This document shows positions 1-6,979 of a stretch of DNA of 21,972 nt, in pieces. How positions within the stretch are numbered: position 1 is the stretch's first letter; each line of letters begins with the position of its first letter. The notes below the pieces were generated by a model, which saw nothing but the letters and a program-made list of their open reading frames with translations, did not search any database and had not been told where the DNA came from. This DNA is from a virus. The stretch is from IMG/VR virus record IMGVR_UViG_3300000318_000088, positions 1-21,972 of that record; one strand, given 5' to 3'. Made by a program: the position numbers and the translations under genes.

Positions 1-474
1 TTAGCCGTTGATGAAGTTATCAAAAACGAATGCTTTAATGTCAAGCGTAATAGCAATAGCTTTTTCTGCAATTGCCTCTGCTTTATCAGGAAGCACGCCT
101 GAATCTTTTATGACTTCGATTATCTGAGCTTTTTCGTCATCAGTAATAGTATCTTTCAACTCAGCAGGAATCTTGCTGATCCCTGAAATTGCAGCAGGCA
201 GTTTCATAATTGGATCTGCAAAATTAAGCGAATCAGCTATCGTTATTTTACCGTCATCTGCTAACGAATTTTTTATAGCTTTAGCGGTTGATACGGCAAA
301 CTTTACTACGCCGACTACTCCATCAATTCCTTCTTTATTTTCTGGCATTTTCTCTACTCCTTCCATTGTTGTTTTTATTGTGCCACCCATTGATGGCGTT
401 GGTATCTTTTCCGCCGGTTGTACTGGCAGATTAAGAAAATCATTTATTAAATTTCTATCAATTTCATCTGGCAT
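1..474 (-). CDS. Hypothetical phage protein, alpha-helical, 157 aa
   Basis: This is a complete gene: its TAA stop is the first three bases of the window. The start is supported by GGAG six bases before the ATG. Residues 1-45 are Pro- and polar-rich and look disordered. Residues 48-155 alternate short hydrophobic helices with acidic turns, for example a helix ending KNSLADDGK and a later TDDEKAQIIEVIKDSG. The upstream neighbour, three bases away, encodes a one-TM protein, so the two are almost certainly co-translated. I have an impression, not verified, that this helical region resembles small proteins found beside holin-like genes in other phages. No catalytic motif is visible. Its function is unknown. 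Confidence 0.75.
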   Translation of the reverse strand: MPDEIDRNLINDFLNLPVQPAEKIPTPSMGGTIKTTMEGVEKMPENKEGIDGVVGVVKFAVSTAKAIKNSLADDGKITIADSLNFADPIMKLPAAISGISKIPAELKDTITDDEKAQIIEVIKDSGVLPDKAEAIAEKAIAITLDIKAFVFDNFING

Positions 475-477
475 TGA

Positions 478-765
478 TTACTCCGTTATTTGTTGGTAAT
501 CTACATTTTGTTTTTTCATTAATGACTTTAGATTTAATTGAAGTTCGTACATTATTCTTAAAGTCTTTTTGTCGCCGTCATCGCGCGTTACGCCATGTTG
601 CTCAATGTCAGTTACGCGTTTTTCTAAATTTCCAAACGCGTTATATGTTGCGCCAAACGCAAACACAATCGCCGCGATGTAAATAAGTATGGTCCAGATT
701 AACTGCGTGTTCGTAATTATCCGAACTCCGCGCGTTTCCATTTCATCTTTAAATTTATCTGACAT
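478..765 (-). CDS. Small single-TM phage protein, possibly holin-like
   Basis: This 95-residue protein has a polar N-terminus, one hydrophobic segment at about residues 20-42 (LIWTILIYIAAIVFAFGATY), and a charged, probably coiled-coil C-terminal half that contains a VTDIEQHG stretch. One TM followed by a short coiled coil suits a small phage membrane protein. A holin or a lysis accessory protein is possible, but one-TM proteins of this size are too generic for a firm call. It lies two bases after the tail-completion-like gene and three bases before the next gene, in the leftward late unit. The ATG is preceded by no strong Shine-Dalgarno, so translation may be coupled to the gene before it. 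Confidence 0.7.
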   Translation of the reverse strand: MSDKFKDEMETRGVRIITNTQLIWTILIYIAAIVFAFGATYNAFGNLEKRVTDIEQHGVTRDDGDKKTLRIMYELQLNLKSLMKKQNVDYQQITE

Positions 766-767
766 AA

Positions 768-1475
768 TTAAGCCTTGATATAATTTGCAATTAGTATATC
801 GTCTCTATTTGGCGCGCTTGCCACAACTATCTTGCGCGCTTCAATTGAGTATCCCGCGCCTCTTGATAATACCGCCCCGTTAAATATTATTTCGTCTGTC
901 ATCTCTATAATATCTTCAGGAAGGTAATATTCACAATTCATTTCGTCTTTATCCCCAATCAGTTCAATATCTGTTTTGAAGAATGCCGGCAACACATATT
1001 GGAAATCTGGACCTATGCCAAAAGCGGCTTCGTAATAATCTGCTAACAATGTTACATGCGCAGCTCCTAATAGTTCAGGCGCTTCAACCATGTCGTCAAT
1101 TCCGCATTCTTTTATCCGGAATGTTTTGCCTTTATAGCGTTGTTCAAAGTATCTTCTGTTTTTACCAAGCACATATTTAACATCCGCTAAGGCTTCGCGT
1201 AAATAGTGTAGCATTTCATCTTTATCTTTGCCATAGCGGGAAACGATAAAGAAATAGACATTGAATTGAGGCGTGTCATATGAACTATCCAACGAGCTAT
1301 TTGAAGCCGGATCGTCATATATATTTATCATTGATGTTATTTCTTCCGGAATTTTTTCATCATTCCAGATACTAACAACTTCGCCGGCGTCGGTTTTATA
1401 ACCCTGGTCTTTTCTTATTTGTTTTATCTTTTGCCGGAGCTCAAGTATATATGCTTCGTGTAATGTTAATGCCAT
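768..1475 (-). CDS. Probable head-tail connector or tail-terminator-like protein
   Basis: The protein has 235 residues and no signal peptide or TM segment. It lies directly after the FII-like head-tail joining gene. Lambda places its tail-attachment and tail-terminator genes (Z, U) at this point, so a neck or tail-terminator role is inferred from position. The sequence has an N-terminal helix (about residues 5-22) and then alternating strands and helices, with a long helix around MLHYLREALADVKYVLGK. The C-terminal part is beta-rich. I see no diagnostic motif and do not recognise the family. The start ATG follows an A-rich stretch (AAAGAAATAAA) instead of a canonical Shine-Dalgarno. Confidence 0.7.
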   Translation of the reverse strand: MALTLHEAYILELRQKIKQIRKDQGYKTDAGEVVSIWNDEKIPEEITSMINIYDDPASNSSLDSSYDTPQFNVYFFIVSRYGKDKDEMLHYLREALADVKYVLGKNRRYFEQRYKGKTFRIKECGIDDMVEAPELLGAAHVTLLADYYEAAFGIGPDFQYVLPAFFKTDIELIGDKDEMNCEYYLPEDIIEMTDEIIFNGAVLSRGAGYSIEARKIVVASAPNRDDILIANYIKA

Positions 1476-1476
1476 T

Positions 1477-1764
1477 TTATTTCTTTAATATTATTACTGT
1501 TAAACCTTCGCCGTCCGGTTGTTTTGACGACACTTTATATATTTTGTTATTTATTTTTATTAGATCATTCTGCTTTAACATCTCTGCAATTTCTTCGTCT
1601 ATTGTGGCCTGCGGCGCCGTTTCGTCAAAAAGCATATCTGCAAGTTTTGCCGCTTCATACTGGTCTTGGAATATTATCTCAATTTGTTTGTCGCCATATC
1701 CAGGCAGGATTGCATACATTTTGCCACCCTGCCCAAATGGCATGTTCTTCAGAAGATCGTTCAT
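1477..1764 (-). CDS. Head-tail joining protein, gpFII-like (probable)
   Basis: This 95-residue protein is small and beta-rich: helix DQYEAAKLADMLFDE, an acidic middle, then strands around LIKINNKIYKVSSKQPDGEGLTV. The final strands have the look of small phage head-tail adaptors, in which a basic hairpin carries an internal parameter-like turn. Position agrees with lambda FII, after the capsid and accessory head genes and before a tail-completion-like gene. It overlaps the end of the preceding gene by TAATG, and AGGAG lies upstream of the ATG. The assignment rests mostly on size, fold impression and order. A profile search would be needed to confirm it. Confidence 0.6.
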   Translation of the reverse strand: MNDLLKNMPFGQGGKMYAILPGYGDKQIEIIFQDQYEAAKLADMLFDETAPQATIDEEIAEMLKQNDLIKINNKIYKVSSKQPDGEGLTVIILKK

Positions 1765-2249
1765 TATTCTCTCCTGTAAGCATATATGGCAAATTCAAAA
1801 CTTGTATTTGCATTCCCAGTTGTGCCAACCACTTTTATTTTATATCGCCAATATTTTTTCCCGTTAAGATCAAATGTTTTATAAATTTCGGTATTAACGC
1901 TATCGCTTGCTAAAAGAGTATCTATATTATTAAAATCACCGTCCTTAAAATTACTGCCTTGTACATAAAGCGTAATTTTCCGTGTCGATGATGATGTTCC
2001 GCTTAATTTTGCGCCAAATGTTAGGGGATATGTATACCAATTTTCATTGTCACAATTAGTAAGAAAGAATTCATTGCTCTGATATGATTCGTTCGTATCG
2101 ACAGAGCCGTCGAACTGAATAACCTTGGCTCCGTCTTCATTTTTTATATTTGCGTTTGTTTGAAAACCGCCCGCTAACGCTGCATTTGGAGCTATAAACA
2201 TGATTGCAACTAAGCCGATAATCCATAAGAACCTATATCTTTTTCCCAT
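1764..2249 (-). CDS. Exported beta-rich protein inside the head-gene cluster
   Basis: The N-terminus is a textbook Sec signal peptide: positive KRYR at residues 3-6, a hydrophobic core at residues 8-20, and an ALA-GG cleavage site, so the mature protein would begin near residue 27. There is no Cys after the cleavage site, so it is not a lipoprotein. The mature 135 residues are polar, rich in Asn, Ser, Thr and Tyr, and look like a beta-sandwich. A very strong AAAGGAGG precedes the ATG, and the gene overlaps its upstream neighbour by TAATG, so it is well expressed with the head genes. Virion assembly proteins act in the cytoplasm, so a signal peptide here is unexpected. I do not recognise the family. 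It could be an envelope-acting lysogenic or late factor. Confidence 0.8.
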   Translation of the reverse strand: MGKRYRFLWIIGLVAIMFIAPNAALAGGFQTNANIKNEDGAKVIQFDGSVDTNESYQSNEFFLTNCDNENWYTYPLTFGAKLSGTSSSTRKITLYVQGSNFKDGDFNNIDTLLASDSVNTEIYKTFDLNGKKYWRYKIKVVGTTGNANTSFEFAIYAYRRE

Positions 2250-2464
2250 TATTTTTTCCCTCCTTTAACTGTATCCCCATTTACCCCATCTGAAGCCGCA
2301 TCGTCAGTAGCTTCAACTGCAAGTCCATTACTAATTAGAAATCTTGCATCTGCTGAAGGTATCGACGCAGGAGCCTCTTTGGTATCTTTGGGACCAACTT
2401 CATTTAACTTATATATGAAAGTAGACAAATATCTTACTTTCATAAATTTATCTTGCTTTGCCAT
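2249..2464 (-). CDS. Small accessory head protein (FI-like position)
   Basis: The protein has 71 residues. Residues 8-52 form a compact core (KVRYLSTFIYKLNEVG, then DARFLISNGLAVE), followed by an acidic and glycine-rich tail ending GGKK. A small core in which the polypeptide ends with a residue pattern like A-x-x-L-I-x-x-G-x-A is common in short phage proteins encoded just after the major capsid gene. The position corresponds to FI in lambda. AAAGGT precedes the ATG by a suitable distance. The next gene starts in its stop codon (TAATG). The role in DNA packaging or head completion is inferred from position only. Confidence 0.65.
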   Translation of the reverse strand: MAKQDKFMKVRYLSTFIYKLNEVGPKDTKEAPASIPSADARFLISNGLAVEATDDAASDGVNGDTVKGGKK

Positions 2465-2533
2465 TGATTTACCTTTTGGTTTTTGGTTAATATTTATTTT
2501 TACGAGCTATTAGTAAAAAAAAATGAAAAATAA

Positions 2534-3754
2534 TTATGAAAAATTAGGGACCTTAACTGTGCCGATTGTTCTTCTATTCAGCAAATCATGAGACCAGAAC
2601 GGAATTATTTTAACTCCGCCATCATCCTGCAAACGATTAATCTGAATTTCAAAAGCGCCCCACGTCGCTACAATAATTTCGGATGGATCAATAATAGACA
2701 GTGTATTCGCCGGCATTTGTTTTGTAGCAAAAGACGCTCTAGATATTAGTCCGTCTTTATCCCATAGTTTGGCAACTTGCCCTGCTTCTATTTTTCTTTT
2801 ACGTAATGCGCCTTTAACAAGCGGGGTTGTCAAAAATATAGCTTTATCAAGGTCGACATTAGCATCTTCTAACATCGTTTCTAGATCGACCGCTGAGTCA
2901 AAACCGAAATTAGCGCCGTCATAAATCCTAACGCCATTTCCATTTAATAACCCCATTATTTCTATATCACCGCCAGCTCCCTGTATCATAGCCAAATCAG
3001 ATCGTAATTTTATCTGATTGATTATATCATTCATCACGATTCCTTCCATTTCCGGAGTTGTTTGTAAAGCCGTTTGCCGCGAATATTTTACAAGACCAGA
3101 GGCAGTTTTTGGCGTCATAATATCAGACCCGAAATTAATTTCGCTTTCTGTCGCTACACCGCCCTCGCCAATATAAAATCCTTGCGAACTTGACGTTTTT
3201 CTTGGAAATTCTAAATTCCCGACAACACCGCTAATCATTTGACCATTTAGGATGTTACCGATAACCATTTTATTATATAACAGATCTAAAAAATTTCCAG
3301 TCATTAACTGTGTGGCAACTAATTTATCCGCAGTGCCTGTGCCGATCGTTATTTCTCTTTTGAGATAATCATGCGCTATATAACGTCCGCGTGGGGCAAC
3401 GCCCATCCTTTTCTCGATTTCGTTTGAAGCCTCTATCTCTACCCCTGCAAGCGATGGATCTCCATGATATTCAGCGCGTACTAGGTTCCAGATGTTGTAT
3501 CTTTTTAGATCGCTTTTGGGCATATCTAAATCTGAAACCGGCGGAGCATATTGTTCTTTCTTACCGAGGCGTGTAACAATTTCTCCGTTCATTCTTTCAA
3601 TTGACCAACCTTCGTCTTGAGCTTTTTCGCTCAAACTATCTACATCTGCAATTCGTCCATTGAATTGCTTTGCTATTGCCCTTATCTCTTTGCGTCTATC
3701 TAAATCCGCTCTAAGAATTTGTTCAGGCGTTTGCTGGGTTTCATCTCCTGGCAT
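2534..3754 (-). CDS. Nested capsid product from an internal in-frame start
   Basis: At residue 231 of the fusion there is an ATG (MPGDETQQ) preceded by AAGGAGG with a 5-base spacer. This is a better ribosome binding site than the one for the full-length protein. Initiation here would give a 406-residue product with the delta segment and the capsid domain but no protease. It would supply many capsid subunits per protease-bearing subunit, in the same way that lambda makes Nu3 from inside gene C. The site sits exactly at the end of the polar linker, at the domain boundary. This is inference from sequence. Expression has not been shown. Confidence 0.7.
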   Translation of the reverse strand: MPGDETQQTPEQILRADLDRRKEIRAIAKQFNGRIADVDSLSEKAQDEGWSIERMNGEIVTRLGKKEQYAPPVSDLDMPKSDLKRYNIWNLVRAEYHGDPSLAGVEIEASNEIEKRMGVAPRGRYIAHDYLKREITIGTGTADKLVATQLMTGNFLDLLYNKMVIGNILNGQMISGVVGNLEFPRKTSSSQGFYIGEGGVATESEINFGSDIMTPKTASGLVKYSRQTALQTTPEMEGIVMNDIINQIKLRSDLAMIQGAGGDIEIMGLLNGNGVRIYDGANFGFDSAVDLETMLEDANVDLDKAIFLTTPLVKGALRKRKIEAGQVAKLWDKDGLISRASFATKQMPANTLSIIDPSEIIVATWGAFEIQINRLQDDGGVKIIPFWSHDLLNRRTIGTVKVPNFS

Positions 3755-4444
3755 TTCAGCCTCCTTTTTTATTGTTATTGTTGAACTATTTTTATTTTCA
3801 GTTTCGTTTGTTTGCTGCGCTTTTTGCGCAATGAGTTCCTGCAACTTTTTCATAAGCTCTTCATCAATTACTCCTTTGCCTAACAACGCATTTTTATCGG
3901 CGCCGACTGGCGTAAGTGATTCTTCCTTAGGCGTCCATTTTGTTCTTACAAAAAGATCAAGTCCGTCAGCGAATATATTTGCTATCTCTTTATTGCCAAA
4001 AAACATTTGCTTTGCGCCTGGAGGAAGTACTATTGTATATTCGTCATAGGTCTGGTATCCTACTGAAAGACCGCGCAAATGCCCTTCCTTCGCAAGAGTA
4101 AGTTCGGGTTCTGCTATAGTAGAAAATGTTAAATCGCCTCTTAAATTTGAGCCATCAACTTTTATATTATGCACAGAACCTTTTATATTAGTTGCGACAG
4201 CTCCATATCTGTTATGGTTATCAAGCAAAGGCAAATAATCATCCGGAGGAAGTTCGCATCCTTCCATTAATAATACTTCGCGTATTAATTCGCATCGGTT
4301 CCAGTCAAAAACTATTGCCGGTTCTTCTGTCGTAAGAATGCCGGAAATGGTCCTGTTTTTTTCGTCAATATTCTGCGGCGCAATTGCAGCGGATCTTGAT
4401 ACCCAGCCAATATGTTCTGCATCTTTATTTTTTTTATTAGGCAT
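2534..4444 (-). CDS. Fused HK97-type prohead protease and major capsid protein
   Basis: This 636-residue protein joins two functions that most phages encode separately. Residues 10-200 resemble the HK97-family prohead protease (U35 type), with candidate catalytic His77 in LLDNHNR and Ser127 in LRGLSVGY. Residues 205-230 are a polar, Asn/Thr-rich linker. Residues 231-305 look like a delta or scaffolding segment, and residues from about 310 form an HK97-fold capsid domain, with features such as GGVATESEINFG and a C-terminal VATWGAFEIQINRLQ stretch. I chose the ATG at 4444 and not the in-frame start at 4489: it overlaps the portal stop by ATGCCTAA and has AAAGG upstream. A second strong start lies inside the gene at 3754. 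The protein should cleave the delta region during shell maturation. Confidence 0.88.
   Translation of the reverse strand: MPNKKNKDAEHIGWVSRSAAIAPQNIDEKNRTISGILTTEEPAIVFDWNRCELIREVLLMEGCELPPDDYLPLLDNHNRYGAVATNIKGSVHNIKVDGSNLRGDLTFSTIAEPELTLAKEGHLRGLSVGYQTYDEYTIVLPPGAKQMFFGNKEIANIFADGLDLFVRTKWTPKEESLTPVGADKNALLGKGVIDEELMKKLQELIAQKAQQTNETENKNSSTITIKKEAEMPGDETQQTPEQILRADLDRRKEIRAIAKQFNGRIADVDSLSEKAQDEGWSIERMNGEIVTRLGKKEQYAPPVSDLDMPKSDLKRYNIWNLVRAEYHGDPSLAGVEIEASNEIEKRMGVAPRGRYIAHDYLKREITIGTGTADKLVATQLMTGNFLDLLYNKMVIGNILNGQMISGVVGNLEFPRKTSSSQGFYIGEGGVATESEINFGSDIMTPKTASGLVKYSRQTALQTTPEMEGIVMNDIINQIKLRSDLAMIQGAGGDIEIMGLLNGNGVRIYDGANFGFDSAVDLETMLEDANVDLDKAIFLTTPLVKGALRKRKIEAGQVAKLWDKDGLISRASFATKQMPANTLSIIDPSEIIVATWGAFEIQINRLQDDGGVKIIPFWSHDLLNRRTIGTVKVPNFS
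3754..3766 (-). promoter_or_regulatory. Strong internal Shine-Dalgarno within the capsid fusion gene
   Basis: On the minus strand AAGGAGG (3766-3760) is followed by five bases and an in-frame ATG (3754-3752). It matches the anti-Shine-Dalgarno perfectly. It lies in coding sequence, where such a match is normally avoided, at the junction between protease and capsid domains. Confidence 0.75.
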
Positions 4445-6029
4445 TTTGTTTACCTTTACCCTTTTTGTTATTTGTTTGTTCGTCTGCAAATGCGGCGTCT
4501 GGTATTACTACGTCGCCAAATGCAAGCCCTCTTGCGTCCATCATTTGTTTTTCTTTTTGTAGTTGATCGAGATGCTCTTCGAGATCGACCCCCTTAGTAG
4601 CCAGATATTCCTCAAGAGAATCCATGCCAACGCTTATGCCAAGTTTCCATGCAGATTTATCTTTTAGCGGATCCACCCAATCGCCTTTGTGTCCATAAAA
4701 TACAGGGGCATTAAACTTATCGAACTTAACAATAGGCAGCGCTACGCTGTCATTTTTGAAGTACCCGTTGAGTATGGCAGATTCAAGAAAGTCCTTAAAT
4801 GAAGGTTCCAATAAATCTTCCCGCAGATCCGTTTGCTGATCGGAATACCCAAGACGGCTATCGAGTAATCCATGCCGTATTGAAGTATAATTAACGTCGC
4901 TTAGATCGCTTGATAATGTTGGATAGTCAATATCTCCCATACCGGACGCTATTTCTTTTGTAACACGGGCGGTATATTGCTCATATTCATTTTGAGGGTA
5001 TGCGGGATCATAAGGGACGGCCTCATAACCTTCAGGAACGATATAAGTTTCGCCGGGCGAGACGTTTTGATAAATTACTTCTTCGCCTGCTTCTATGCCT
5101 TCTTCGCCTGCTATATCTGGGTCTATGGTTTCGGTTACTGTATCGGTTCTACGCTGTAGCATTAGCACTTTACATGCTGCCGATTTAGCATTGTTCAAAG
5201 CATTATCCTGATATGCCTTTAGATTATATAATCTATTACCTATTGCGACTAACTGAGTAACGCCTCGCAACTGGCCTATATATTCGCGGTTGAATAAATG
5301 ATAAATCTGATCAGCAGAAATACGTTGATATTCTTTCCGGATTGGCATTGGCGACATCTCGTCTTCGATCTTATATGAAGTAAACCAGTATGCAACCTTG
5401 CGCTGATTGGCATCAAGCTCAACGCCCATGCAGATTATATTTCCATTAGGCAGCTTTTTATTAAGCGTTTCGTCAAGCAAAGTCGCGTCGATTGGCTGTA
5501 GCGCATAACCAAACGGATTTATATTCTTACTTGTATATACTTTTTTAAGAAATACTTCGCCGTCAATAAACTTTGCGCGGATGATTAATTTTAATAATTG
5601 CCTTAGAGTTAAATCCTGCCTGATTGTGCAATACTGCTTGCGGGTCCAAAGCCAATAAGCGTCTTGAATTATTTTATTTGCAAGGTCGTCATATTCTTTT
5701 CCCCATTTGCCGTCTTTGTCTTTAACGTAACTAAATGCTTTATTTCTTAACACAAATCCTTCCGGACCAACAATATTCTTTTCAAATGTGCGAAGCGCTT
5801 TTTTTATAAGAGGATCGTTCTGTGCAAGTTCCCGCGCTTTTGCGCGTATGCTTGCAAGCCCCATTCTTATATCCCAATTGTAATTATTACGCGAGCCAAA
5901 GAATCCGGCAGATAAACGCGATGAATGAGCCATTTCATAAGCGCGCTTATTTATTTTTTTTATTCCAGTAGCAGTTGTTTTTATAAAACTATTGCGGAAT
6001 GAAGTCGCTATATTGCTGAATAACCCCAT
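4437..6029 (-). CDS. Phage portal protein, lambda gpB family
   Basis: The 530 residues match the usual length of lambda-type portals, which form the dodecameric DNA channel at one capsid vertex. Family-typical stretches are visible. Near the N-terminus RAKARELAQNDPLIKKAL leads into NIVGPEGF (about residues 63-95). A central IYHLFNREYIGQLRGVT follows, then EIASGMGDIDYPTLSSDLS and NYTSIRHGLLDSR. The C-terminal DWVDPLKDKSAW and MDSLEEYLATKGVD segments are also typical. The start overlaps the gpW-like gene's stop by TAATG, with AGAGG upstream, and the stop overlaps the capsid fusion start. The gene order connector, portal, protease/capsid agrees with lambda W-B-C-E. Confidence 0.92.
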   Translation of the reverse strand: MGLFSNIATSFRNSFIKTTATGIKKINKRAYEMAHSSRLSAGFFGSRNNYNWDIRMGLASIRAKARELAQNDPLIKKALRTFEKNIVGPEGFVLRNKAFSYVKDKDGKWGKEYDDLANKIIQDAYWLWTRKQYCTIRQDLTLRQLLKLIIRAKFIDGEVFLKKVYTSKNINPFGYALQPIDATLLDETLNKKLPNGNIICMGVELDANQRKVAYWFTSYKIEDEMSPMPIRKEYQRISADQIYHLFNREYIGQLRGVTQLVAIGNRLYNLKAYQDNALNNAKSAACKVLMLQRRTDTVTETIDPDIAGEEGIEAGEEVIYQNVSPGETYIVPEGYEAVPYDPAYPQNEYEQYTARVTKEIASGMGDIDYPTLSSDLSDVNYTSIRHGLLDSRLGYSDQQTDLREDLLEPSFKDFLESAILNGYFKNDSVALPIVKFDKFNAPVFYGHKGDWVDPLKDKSAWKLGISVGMDSLEEYLATKGVDLEEHLDQLQKEKQMMDARGLAFGDVVIPDAAFADEQTNNKKGKGKQNA

Positions 6030-6541
6030 TATAAATACCTCTCAAGAATTCTTTTCGGCTTTCTAGTTGTTTTGCCGGAATTGATTAAAGCGATATGCAG
6101 CTCTTTGCGTAGTTTTGCTATGTCCTTGAAAGTGTATTTCCTATTATTCCATTCGAGAATATCTACTTCTTTAGTGGATAGCTGTAGAATCAAATCGCGC
6201 AGGTTATCAGCTACTGTCTCCCAATAATTTCTTGAATCTTGCGAAGATGAAAGAAGCGATTGAATTGTTATACTGCCCCAGCCGCATACGCTTGAAGAGG
6301 AATCTTTTTTTAAAATAAATTGATATGAATATTCCCCGGCAGGTAATGTTTTTGTAGTTTCGGCGGATACGGCAAATAAAAATGAACTGTCTGATGCCTC
6401 TCCTGGAATAATCAGCGCTTCATTATTCTTAAATTTTAGCGTTAGTTTTAGCTCCCAACCGTCAGAAGGCCTTTTGCCTTCCAGCGTTTCCGTCCAGCGC
6501 CAATCTGTGCCGTTGAATAATGACTGATTTATTATATTCAC
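6029..6541 (-). CDS. gpW-like head-tail connector fused to an N-terminal beta domain
   Basis: The last 60 residues (from about 110) have the gpW pattern: helix VADNLRDLILQLSTK, a short beta hairpin around ILEWNNRKYTF, then helix KDIAKLRKELHIALINSG. gpW is the roughly 68-residue lambda connector that plugs the filled portal. The first 105 residues are a beta-rich domain with DGWELKLTLKF and LPAGEYSYQFIL. This resembles a small stand-alone phage protein type often encoded near the packaging genes. The start is a GTG. A four-codon ORF (ATG at 6552, reading MSVE) ends with its TGA overlapping this GTG, so translation may depend on re-initiation. The next gene is the portal, as W precedes B in lambda. 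Confidence 0.75.
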   Translation of the reverse strand: MNIINQSLFNGTDWRWTETLEGKRPSDGWELKLTLKFKNNEALIIPGEASDSSFLFAVSAETTKTLPAGEYSYQFILKKDSSSSVCGWGSITIQSLLSSSQDSRNYWETVADNLRDLILQLSTKEVDILEWNNRKYTFKDIAKLRKELHIALINSGKTTRKPKRILERYL

Positions 6542-6613
6542 TCTACGCTCATTTTATTTTGTTTTTCCTGAGCGTAAATATTAAATATTAATCATCCTTT
6601 GTATACGAGGAAA

Positions 6614-6632
6614 AACGAGGAAAAACCTCGTT
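6614..6632 (-). terminator. Hairpin between packaging and head modules, terminator-like
   Basis: AACGAGG and CCTCGTT form a perfect 7-bp stem around a 5-base loop. Read on the minus strand the stem is followed by TTTCC, a short T-run, so it could be a weak or partial terminator. It lies in the 123-bp gap between the 104-residue gene and the gpW-like gene. ACGAGGAAAA is also directly repeated here. It might act as an attenuator that grades late gene expression. Confidence 0.45.
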
Positions 6633-6664
6633 GACTTTTATTACTATTTTTATTATGAGTTGAT

Positions 6665-6979
6665 TTATATATCAAGAACGTAGTTTTTTCTTTGAACGGG
6701 CGGATTACTGCCAAGTTTTATTTTCTTTTTTTTCTTTGCTTCTTTTACTTCAATTTCCATAGAAGAAATAATTTGGTTCACTACTTCTTCGCTGCTTTTG
6801 CCAAGTTTTTTAGAAGCGGTCGTGATAGCGTTTCTATTGGCTTCGTCCAATATTATTATATTCCCAGAAAAATATTTTTCTGCAAGAAAATTAATTAAGC
6901 GCGTTGGATTTTCTACATTCAATAATTTTTCGCTATTGCTAATGGACATGTCTATTTTTTTTCTATATGCTTCCATCAT
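6665..6979 (-). CDS. Small helical protein between terminase and connector genes
   Basis: This 104-residue protein is not recognised. It is largely helical, with hydrophobic helices around residues 28-46 (LINFLAEKYFSG) and 50-72, then a very basic run (KEAKKKKKIKLG) near residue 80-90. A basic tail could bind DNA. The start overlaps the terminase stop by ATGA, with GGGGAG directly before the ATG pair, so expression is coupled to terminase. Its position matches where many phages carry small unassigned genes between terminase and portal. A 123-bp gap with a hairpin follows it. Confidence 0.7.
   Translation of the reverse strand: MMEAYRKKIDMSISNSEKLLNVENPTRLINFLAEKYFSGNIIILDEANRNAITTASKKLGKSSEEVVNQIISSMEIEVKEAKKKKKIKLGSNPPVQRKNYVLDI

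Noticed and set aside
4445-4489. Longer N-terminus (15 extra residues) for the protease-capsid fusion
   Set aside because: It would lie wholly within the portal's coding end, has no good ribosome binding site, and the ATG at 4444 has the usual stop-start overlap with AAAGG upstream.
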